A stretch of 55,152 bases of DNA, taken from the NCBI GenBank assembly GCA_031287715.1, contig JAITSN010000104.1, positions 1 through 55,152 of the forward strand, read 5' to 3'. The notes below the pieces were generated by a model. That model searched no databases. It was given only the letters and a program-made list of their open reading frames with translations, and had not been told where the DNA came from. This stretch comes from Mediterranea sp. (in: CFB group bacteria) (GTDB lineage Bacteria > Bacteroidota > Bacteroidia > Bacteroidales > Bacteroidaceae). The position numbers and the translations under genes were made by a program. Below, piece by piece: positions 10,065 through 16,739 of the stretch. The stretch's first letter is position 1; each line of letters begins with the position of its first letter.

Positions 10065-10570
10065 TATATGCTTTTCTCTATCCGGCACTTCTGAAAAGCA
10101 AGCCGCGGAGAGCCGCTATCGGTATAGGTGATGCCGCAGTAAATAAATTTGTTACGCATCAACACGTGCTGCATTATTTTGTTGTCTTCGTGCGTATCGA
10201 TACAAATATTGCTGCATTGTTCAAAACACCAATTCAGACAAATGTCGGATACATGCTTCATTATTCCGGCACTTGCAATGCGATGAACAATGCCGTACAT
10301 TCCTTCGCATAACCACTTTCCTTTGCAGATTTCAGGGTATATCCCATCGGTTATAATTTTAAAGAAGAAAGTAGCAAGGATTATATCATCTTCATCTACG
10401 CAAACGTAACAGGTTTCATTTAAAACGTCTTCGGTAATCAGTTTAAGACTGGGGTAACCGCTAATCCATTGTTTTTTGTTACCCGTTATCCTCATTAAAG
10501 CTCTTGCATTATCAATAATATTCATGATAATCTCGATGTCTCTAAGATTGGCTTTTCTAACTATTGCCAT
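10064..10570 (-). CDS. GNAT-family N-acetyltransferase
   Basis: A 168-residue protein resembling small GNAT acetyltransferases. It begins MAIVRKANLRDIEIIMNII, a common GNAT beta1-alpha1 pattern, and ends with a GIXYTDSGSPRLAFQK-like strand seen in this class. The segment EDNKIMQHVLMRNKFIYCG matches the alpha4 region (N-x-x-MQ-x-x-x-x-x-x-GF). The canonical Q/R-x-x-G-x-G/A acetyl-CoA loop is weak, and the central HRIASAGIMKHV occupies that position. The product is Cys-rich for the family. Its stop codon overlaps the start of the acyltransferase gene by one base, indicating translational coupling. Substrate unknown. Confidence 0.8.
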   Translation of the reverse strand: MAIVRKANLRDIEIIMNIIDNARALMRITGNKKQWISGYPSLKLITEDVLNETCYVCVDEDDIILATFFFKIITDGIYPEICKGKWLCEGMYGIVHRIASAGIMKHVSDICLNWCFEQCSNICIDTHEDNKIMQHVLMRNKFIYCGITYTDSGSPRLAFQKCRIEKSI

Positions 10571-10585
10571 ATACTATTTATTTAT

Positions 10586-10731
10586 AATAGCCTTGCCCCG
10601 GCCCTCTTCAAAGAAAAGAAGGTTAGAAATAAGGTTTAAAATAACAAAACAACTTTGAAAAGATTGGAAGTAATCCGGGTATAGCTACTCCGGATCCCCT
10701 TTCCTTCTTAGAGGGTTGGGGTAAGGCTATT
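10586..10731. repeat. Nested palindromic element between DUF6261-like and GNAT genes
   Basis: Outer arms 10586-10608 (AATAGCCTTGCCCCGGCCCT...) and 10709-10731 are inverted complements apart from G/A changes that keep G-T pairing. Inner AGAAGG/CCTTCT sequences extend the stem. A second hairpin sits inside: ATCCGG at 10673-10678 pairs with CCGGAT at 10690-10695 around GTA-TAGC-TAC. The arm sequence resembles the CCTCACCCCGGCCCTCTC elements at 49714-49766 and 53826-53880. No transposase accompanies it. It may act as a two-way terminator for the flanking minus-strand genes. Confidence 0.6.
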
Positions 10732-10739
10732 AGCTATTC

Positions 10740-11579
10740 TTACGCATCGGGATCGCTCCAGTCTGGGCCGGGGCCTGGGCTTGGAGGATCTGCAGGTTGA
10801 GTATCCGGCTCATTTTCTTGATCATCTTCTGCTTCGCCTTCTCCACCCCAATCACTGCTGCCGCCTCCGGTGAGATGACGGAAGCTATCTAACGTTCCGT
10901 TGATGTTCATAATCGTTTGCTCAAAGGCGCTTAGCTGTGCTCCGGTAGCCTCTGCATAATGTGCAGGAATGGTTGTATAGAGCAGAAAGCGGATCTGTTT
11001 TTCGAGCTTGTCACGTGTTTTGCCTGCGCTGCCTAAAGCCTTTCTGTAAGCTATTTCTTCACCGCGCGCATAGAGTAGATCATCGGCCTCCTTGGATGCT
11101 GTTGCAATTTCTTCAACGATAGATTTTAATCCGAGCTTTGTCAGCTTAGGCAAATTCTGTGAATTGCGCAGAACATCGGCTAATTCCGATCCTCTAATAA
11201 CAAGAGTCGATTGCGTATCGTTATGTGCACTTTTCAGATAGGGGCGAGCAATATTTTCGATGATCTTTGCATTATCGAGTTGCTCTCCTTCCGAATCGAT
11301 CAATATTCCTTTAAGCATGGTTTTAAGTGCGACCATTTTCCGACGGAGCTTTGCAATAGCTTCTACCAGCTTCTCTGTTTGCAACAGGGCCGGATTGCGC
11401 TGAAAAATATCTACCAATGTATTAAGTTGCTCCATGGCTTCATTATAAGCCTTGGTAATGCCGAGGGTCTGCGCAATGATAACTGTGATCGCGCGTTCAA
11501 GAATAAGGTGAGACAGTTCGAAAAAATCCGAAAGTTTCAAACGCTGATAATAAAAGATTTGAATAATACGTTTAACCAT
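10740..11579 (-). CDS. DUF6261-like helical protein, copy 1
   Basis: A 279-residue predicted cytoplasmic, mostly helical protein with no signal peptide or membrane segment. I believe it belongs to the Bacteroidetes family DUF6261; the function is unknown. The start at 11579 (MVKRIIQIFYYQRLKLSDFF) is chosen because it aligns with the paralogue at 37879-38694. Shared blocks in order are LSDFFEL, AQTLG, IFQRNP, LLQTE, RRKM, ARPYLK, DTQ, VEEIAT, Y-RGEE, KQ-RFL-Y and NGTLDSFRHLT. After that block the two proteins diverge completely. This copy ends in an acidic, proline-rich tail of about 40 residues (GEGEAEDDQENEPDTQ...). A TAnnTTTG box lies at 11787-11780 upstream, and a 41-bp hairpin array begins immediately behind it at 11812. 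Confidence 0.8.
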   Translation of the reverse strand: MVKRIIQIFYYQRLKLSDFFELSHLILERAITVIIAQTLGITKAYNEAMEQLNTLVDIFQRNPALLQTEKLVEAIAKLRRKMVALKTMLKGILIDSEGEQLDNAKIIENIARPYLKSAHNDTQSTLVIRGSELADVLRNSQNLPKLTKLGLKSIVEEIATASKEADDLLYARGEEIAYRKALGSAGKTRDKLEKQIRFLLYTTIPAHYAEATGAQLSAFEQTIMNINGTLDSFRHLTGGGSSDWGGEGEAEDDQENEPDTQPADPPSPGPGPDWSDPDA

Positions 11580-11779
11580 AACTCTGAGCAATTAGTTGTT
11601 TCTTGTATTTAGTTGCAATTATAGGATGCGAAGTAACGCTTATTTTATATACAATCAAAACAAATCATATTTTTTTTTAGCTTTCACCTATAAATTTTAA
11701 TTTTCTGTCCGGTTCACTTAATCTTCAGATATATTTTTTTTATTTTCATATGTCTTGGGATTATAGCTTTGAAAAAAGA

Positions 11780-11787
11780 CAAAACTA
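11780..11787 (-). promoter_or_regulatory. Bacteroidetes -7 box for DUF6261-like copy 1
   Basis: Minus-strand TAGTTTTG matches the consensus TAnnTTTG exactly and would start transcription near 11773, giving a leader of about 195 nt. No clear -33 TTTG is visible. The hairpin array at 11812-12230 lies directly behind the position of the -33 region. Confidence 0.5.
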
Positions 11788-11811
11788 CAATACAAGGCTT
11801 CTGCTGGATAT

Positions 11812-12230
11812 TGTAAAACAGCCAAATGATGAGGTAAAAGAAGATTGGTGCTTGGCGCTCCGCCGAATATCGAGGTAAAAGAAGGTTAGCACTTGGCGCT
11901 CCGCCGAATATCGAGGTAAAAGAAGGTTAGCGCTTGGCGCTTCGCCGAATATCGAGGTAAAAGAAGGTCGGCGCTTGGCGCTCCGCCGAATGATGAGGTA
12001 AAAGAAGGTCATCGCTTGGCGATTCGCCAAATATCAAGGTAAAAGAAGGTCATCGCTTGGCGATCCGCCGAATGATGAGGTAAAAGAAGGTCGGCGCTTG
12101 GCGCTCCGCCGAATGATGGGGTAAAAAATAGCAGTAGCTTATCAATCTTACAAAATAATGAAATAAAAGAAGGTCGGCATTTGGCGATTCGCCGAATGAT
12201 TGTATAAAAGAAAAATAGCGCTTGAACAGG
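11812..12230. repeat. Array A: 41-bp tandem repeats with covarying hairpins
   Basis: Seven well-preserved 41-bp units start at 11831, 11872, 11913, 11954, 11995, 12036 and 12077. A degenerate copy lies at about 12118-12160, another good one at 12161, and there are partial copies at both ends. Units read GAGGTAAAAGAAGG followed by a GC-rich hairpin core and CCGCCGAATGAT or ATATC. The core forms a five-bp stem on a TTG loop. Stem arms change together between copies: AGCGC/GCGCT, GGCGC/GCGCT and ATCGC/GCGAT. A competing hairpin TTGGCG-CTC-CGCCGA is also possible. The period of 41 is not a multiple of 3, so the minus-strand frames through it are not a protein repeat. No spacers are present, so this is not CRISPR. 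Confidence 0.9.
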
Positions 12231-12289
12231 AATCGGAATCATTTTATTCCCACATGCTTTCATTACGCATTACTTCTTGTTTTTTTTCT

Positions 12290-12297
12290 TATATTTG
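12290..12297 (+). promoter_or_regulatory. Bacteroidetes -7 box upstream of GH89 operon
   Basis: TATATTTG matches TAnnTTTG exactly. Transcription would begin near 12304 and produce a leader of about 305 nt that contains all of array B before the GH89 start codon. A TTG at 12277-12279 is too close to be a normal -33 element. Confidence 0.55.
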
Positions 12298-12326
12298 TCA
12301 GCAAAATAAAAGAAGTCATATGAACG

Positions 12327-12580
12327 AATCGAAGGATCATATAATATATAGAAGGGAGTAAAATAATAAATCGAAGATTCATATAATATATAGAAGGAAG
12401 TAGAATAGTAAATCGAAGATTCATATAATATATAGAAGGAAGTAGAATAGTAAATTAAAGATTCATATAATATATAGAAGGAAGTAGAATAGTAAATTGA
12501 AGAATCATATAATATATAGAAGGAATGTAGAATAGTAAATTAAAGGATTATATAATATATAGAAGGAGATAGATGATAAA
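12327..12580. repeat. Array B: 42-bp tandem repeats in the GH89 leader
   Basis: Six copies of a 42-bp unit start at 12327, 12369, 12411, 12453, 12495 and 12538; one copy carries a 1-nt insertion. Each unit has GAAGATTCATATAATATATAG followed by the purine-rich AAGGAAGTAGAATAGT. Every frame contains stops, so it is non-coding. The array ends 30 bp before the GH89 start codon and each unit carries a Shine-Dalgarno-like AGAAGGAAG. Confidence 0.88.
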
Positions 12581-12609
12581 TCATCGAAAGAAATAATAGA
12601 ATAGACTAA

Positions 12610-14814
12610 ATGAAGTCCCTTAAAAAACATATTGCCGGCTTTTCGCAAAAAGTTCAAGTGCTGATTTTCCTGTTTCTTATAGGATCGCCGGTTATTGCCA
12701 ACCCTATCGACGACTTACTTGAGCGTATAGATAAGGGCGCTTCGAAGAAAATCATTACCGAGCAGGTTTCGTCCGATAGCGAAGAGGATTTTTTCGAGCT
12801 GGACAAGTATCGGGGCAAAGTTGTCGTGCGCGGAAATAATAATATAAGTATTGCCGCAGGCGTGAACTGGTATCTTAAATATTATGCGAATATACATTTG
12901 TCGTGGAATAGCATGTCAGCCAAGTTATCCGGCAAACTTCCTCTGCCGAAGCAAAAGGAACGGCATACTACGGACAAATGCTTGCGTTATTATCTAAATT
13001 ACTGCACGTTTTCTTACTCCATGGCTTTTTGGGACTGGCCCCGTTGGGAGAAAGAGATCGACTGGATGGCGCTGCACGGCATTAATTTATCATTGAGCAT
13101 AACGGGGAATGAAGTAGTATGGCGCAACATATTAATACAGGCTGGGTATACGGTCGATGAGGTGAACAACTTTGTTTCCGGCCCTGCTTTTATGGCGTGG
13201 TGGCAGATGAATAATTTGGAAGGGTGGGGGGGACCTAATCCTGACGAGTGGTACGAAAACCGCGAGGCTTTGCAAAAGAAGATCATTACCCGGATGCGTG
13301 AGCTTGGCATAGAGCCTGTGCTGCCAGGCTTTGCAGGAATGATTCCGCGCAATATCGAAAAAAAATTAGGCTATTCCGTTGCCGATCCGGGCACGTGGTG
13401 CTCTTTTAATCGCCCGGCCTTCTTGAAACCCGTCGATGCGAACTTTGATCGCTTCGCTTCTATATATTATATAGAGATGGAAAAATTATACGGCAAGGCG
13501 AAGTACTATGCCATCGATCCTTTTCACGAAGGCGGAAGCACCAAAGGGATTGACTTGGGCGCTGCTGGACAGGCTGTTATGGCGGCCATGAAGCGGGCCA
13601 ACCCTGAGGGCATATGGATCGCGCAAGCCTGGCAAGCGAACCCGCGTCCAAAAATGATAGAGCAGCTAAATACGCATGATTTGCTTATCTTAGATCTATA
13701 TAGCGAAAAGATGCCGCAGTGGGGCGATCCGGCGTCAGCTTGGCACCGCAAGGATGGATATGGTAAGCACGATTGGCTCTATTGTATGCTGCTGAACTTC
13801 GGAGGTCGCATTGGACTTCATGGCCGGATGGACAGAGTGATCAACAGTTATTATCTGGCCAAGAGCCATGCCAACGGAAAGAACTTATTGGGGGTGGGCG
13901 CCACGCCCGAAGGCATCGAAAATAATCCGGTGATGTTCGAGCTGCTCTACGAACTGCCCTGGCGACAGGAGAAATTTACAAAAGAAGAATGGTTAGCCTC
14001 TTACATAACAGCCCGCTACGGAAAGTACGATGCGGACGTCTATGAGGCCTGGATGTTGCTGGCTCAGCATCCTTACAATTGTCCGGACGACTATCCGGGT
14101 GAGGGAACGGTAGAATCATTATTCTGCGCCCGTCCGTCGATCGATCCTTCAAAAGTATCCACATGGGGATCTTCAGTTTTGTTCTATGATCCGGAAAAGA
14201 CCCGCATGGCAGCGGAGAAGCTGTTGTCCGTTGCGGATAAATTCGCAGGCAACGAAAACTTCTGCTACGACCTTGTGGATATTCTCCGCCAAAGCATTTC
14301 CGACAGGGGAAATGCGTTGTCCAAACAGATCGGTTTGGCCTGGAAGGCGAAAGACATTAAGCAGTTCAAGGATTTATCGGACAGCTTTCTAATGGCCATT
14401 CAGTGTCAGGACAAACTGCTGGCCACACAGAAGAACTTCAGACTTGGCAATTGGCTTGAGCAGGCAAAGTCTTTGTCGACCACGCAGAAAAACCGAGATC
14501 TGTATGAGTGGAATGCCCGCACGCTAATTACCATATGGGGAAACAGGAAGGCAGCAGAAAACGGCGGTCTGCACGATTATTCCCACAGGGAGTGGAACGG
14601 TTTGCTGTCTGATCTGTATTACAACCGCTGGAAACTGTTCTTTGACAATACGGTGAAAGAGTTGGAAGGAACAAACGTTCCGCCGGTCGACTTTCATGCC
14701 ATCGAGGAGTCCTGGACGCGCGCGAGGAACATATACGGTAGTGAAGCAGAGGGTAATTCCGTCCAAACGGCGAGGCTAATTTACGAACAGGTATTCAAAA
14801 ACATATACTATTAA
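12610..14814 (+). CDS. GH89 alpha-N-acetylglucosaminidase
   Basis: A 734-residue secreted glycosidase of the NAGLU family that releases terminal alpha-linked GlcNAc. The N-terminus has a basic region and a hydrophobic segment (VLIFLFLIGSPVIA) fitting a signal peptide. Family blocks are unmistakable: LRYYLNYCTFSYSMAFWDW, MALHGINLSLSITGNEVVW, WWQMNNLEGWGGPNP, and the two catalytic regions DPFHEGGSTKG (Glu about 306) and FELLYELPW (Glu about 447). Length is normal for the bacterial enzyme without extra binding modules. It opens an operon with GH35 and an unassigned enzyme. Gut bacteria use such enzymes on mucin or heparan-type glycans; the actual substrate is inference. An unusual repeat-filled leader precedes it. 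Confidence 0.96.
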   Translation: MKSLKKHIAGFSQKVQVLIFLFLIGSPVIANPIDDLLERIDKGASKKIITEQVSSDSEEDFFELDKYRGKVVVRGNNNISIAAGVNWYLKYYANIHLSWNSMSAKLSGKLPLPKQKERHTTDKCLRYYLNYCTFSYSMAFWDWPRWEKEIDWMALHGINLSLSITGNEVVWRNILIQAGYTVDEVNNFVSGPAFMAWWQMNNLEGWGGPNPDEWYENREALQKKIITRMRELGIEPVLPGFAGMIPRNIEKKLGYSVADPGTWCSFNRPAFLKPVDANFDRFASIYYIEMEKLYGKAKYYAIDPFHEGGSTKGIDLGAAGQAVMAAMKRANPEGIWIAQAWQANPRPKMIEQLNTHDLLILDLYSEKMPQWGDPASAWHRKDGYGKHDWLYCMLLNFGGRIGLHGRMDRVINSYYLAKSHANGKNLLGVGATPEGIENNPVMFELLYELPWRQEKFTKEEWLASYITARYGKYDADVYEAWMLLAQHPYNCPDDYPGEGTVESLFCARPSIDPSKVSTWGSSVLFYDPEKTRMAAEKLLSVADKFAGNENFCYDLVDILRQSISDRGNALSKQIGLAWKAKDIKQFKDLSDSFLMAIQCQDKLLATQKNFRLGNWLEQAKSLSTTQKNRDLYEWNARTLITIWGNRKAAENGGLHDYSHREWNGLLSDLYYNRWKLFFDNTVKELEGTNVPPVDFHAIEESWTRARNIYGSEAEGNSVQTARLIYEQVFKNIYY

Positions 14815-14832
14815 TAATTAATCCTATTTATT

Positions 14833-16725
14833 ATGACCAAGAAAAACAGTTTATTATTGCTGCTTCTGTTATTTTTATCCGCAACAGTTTATGGACAGAA
14901 GCATAGCTTTGAGATCAAAGACGGCAACTTTATGTACGACAACAAACCCATCCGTATTCTCTCCGGGGAGATGCACTATGCACGTATCCCGCATCAGTAT
15001 TGGCGCCACCGTCTGCAGATGTTGAAGGCCATGGGACTGAATTCCGTCGCTACTTATGTTTTCTGGAACTTCCACGAAATCGAACAGGGCAAATGGGACT
15101 TTAGCGGCGACCGCAACTTAGCCGAATACATCAAGATAGCCGGAGAAGAAGGCTTAATGGTTATTCTACGCCCCGGTCCTTATGTTTGTGCCGAGTGGGA
15201 ATTTGGCGGATACCCTTGGTGGCTCCAAAATGTGGAAGGATTAGAATTGCGACGCGACAATGAACAGTTCCTTAAATATACAAAATTATATATTGAGCGC
15301 TTGTACAAAGAAGTGAGCAAATTGCAAATTACCAAAGGCGGGCCGATCATCATGGTGCAGGCTGAAAATGAATTTGGATCGTATGTTGCACAGCGCAAGG
15401 ACATTCCGCTTGAAGAACACAGGGCGTACAACGCCAAGATTGTCCGTCAGCTGAAAGACGCAGGCTTCGATGTGCCCATGTTCACCTCTGACGGTAGCTG
15501 GCTCTTCGAGGGCGGCTCCGTACCCGGGGCTTTGCCAACCGGAAATGGCGAGAGCAACATCGACAACCTCAGGAAAGTAGTCAACCAATACAATAACAAC
15601 GAAGGTCCGTACATGGTGGCGGAATTTTATCCGGGCTGGTTGTCTCACTGGGTGGAGCCGCACCCGCAGGTTAGGGCGTCGGGCATTGCCAGACAGACTG
15701 AGCGGTATCTCAAAAACGATATTTCATTTAACTTTTATATGGTACACGGCGGTACAAACTTCGGTTTCACCAGTGGTGCCAACTACGACAAAAATCACGG
15801 CATCCAACCCGATATGACCAGCTATGACTACGATGCGCCGATCAGCGAAGCGGGATGGGCAACGGCAAAATACGATTCTATCCGGAACGTGATAAAGAAA
15901 TATGTAGAGTACGCCGTCCCCGAAGTGCCCGCCGCGATACCCGTCATCGCAATACCATCTATCAAACTGAACAAGGTGGCCGACCTCTTCGCTCTGACAA
16001 AAATACAAGAACCGGTGCAGGGCGAACATCCGCTTGCGTTCGAGGAACTTGGGCAGGGACACGGTTATGTGCTCTATAAGCGCCATTTCAATCAGCCGAT
16101 CAACGGAACACTTCAGATAGAAGGCTTGCGCGATTACGCCATCGTATATGTCAATGGAGAAAAAGTCGGCGAACTGAACCGCTACTTCAACAAGTATACG
16201 CTCGATGTAAATATTCCATGGAACGGCAACTTGGAAATACTTGTCGAAAACATGGGCCGGATCAACTACGGTTCCAACATTATCTATAACCGAAAAGGTA
16301 TAATCAGTCCGGTCAAGATTGGCGACAATATTATTGAAGGCGAATGGGAAATGATCAAGTTGCCTATGGACAAAGCGCCGGTCATAAGCTCAACATCCGC
16401 TGCAAATGTGTATGACAATACAGCGCCGAATGCCGAAACGCTCAAGGGAAAACCCGTTATTTATAAAGGAACATTCAACCTGAAAGAAACAGGCGATACC
16501 TTTTTAGATATGGAAGACTGGGGCAAAGGAATTGTCTTTATCAACGGAATCAATATCGGCCGCTACTGGAGCGTCGGTCCTCAGCAAACATTATACATCC
16601 CGGGGGTGTGGCTGAAGAAGGGTGCGAACGAAATTGTTATCTTTGAACAACAGAATGACAAGCCTCATACCGAAGTCAGCGCGACGAAAATACCTGTGCT
16701 CACCAAACTGAATATTCGCAACTAA
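14833..16725 (+). CDS. GH35 beta-galactosidase
   Basis: A 630-residue secreted beta-galactosidase. The signal peptide is a Leu run ending in ATVYGQ. The TIM-barrel starts with GEMHYARIPHQYWRHRLQM, a GH35 hallmark, followed by TYVFWNFHE and RPGPYVCAEWEFGGYPWWL. The acid/base region is MVQAENEFGSY (Glu 178/180) and the nucleophile is Glu264 in MVAEFYPGW. GGTNFGFTSGANY follows as expected. C-terminal jelly-roll domains (residues about 400-620) include NLEILVENMGRINYG and GINIGRYWSVGPQQTLYIPG. It starts 18 bp after the GH89 stop, so the two are co-expressed. Together they could remove alpha-GlcNAc and then the exposed beta-galactose. Confidence 0.97.
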   Translation: MTKKNSLLLLLLLFLSATVYGQKHSFEIKDGNFMYDNKPIRILSGEMHYARIPHQYWRHRLQMLKAMGLNSVATYVFWNFHEIEQGKWDFSGDRNLAEYIKIAGEEGLMVILRPGPYVCAEWEFGGYPWWLQNVEGLELRRDNEQFLKYTKLYIERLYKEVSKLQITKGGPIIMVQAENEFGSYVAQRKDIPLEEHRAYNAKIVRQLKDAGFDVPMFTSDGSWLFEGGSVPGALPTGNGESNIDNLRKVVNQYNNNEGPYMVAEFYPGWLSHWVEPHPQVRASGIARQTERYLKNDISFNFYMVHGGTNFGFTSGANYDKNHGIQPDMTSYDYDAPISEAGWATAKYDSIRNVIKKYVEYAVPEVPAAIPVIAIPSIKLNKVADLFALTKIQEPVQGEHPLAFEELGQGHGYVLYKRHFNQPINGTLQIEGLRDYAIVYVNGEKVGELNRYFNKYTLDVNIPWNGNLEILVENMGRINYGSNIIYNRKGIISPVKIGDNIIEGEWEMIKLPMDKAPVISSTSAANVYDNTAPNAETLKGKPVIYKGTFNLKETGDTFLDMEDWGKGIVFINGINIGRYWSVGPQQTLYIPGVWLKKGANEIVIFEQQNDKPHTEVSATKIPVLTKLNIRN

Positions 16726-16739
16726 GCAAAATCATTTGT

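Noticed and set aside
11785..12263. Minus-strand open frames through array A encoding repetitive FFYL-IRRSAK peptides
   Set aside because: The frame shifts between units because 41 is not a multiple of 3, there is no ribosome site, and the composition is unlike the real genes.
11831..12580. CRISPR array at the repeats upstream of DUF6261-like copy 1 and GH89
   Set aside because: Units are contiguous 41- and 42-bp tandem copies without unique spacers, and no cas gene is present in the window.
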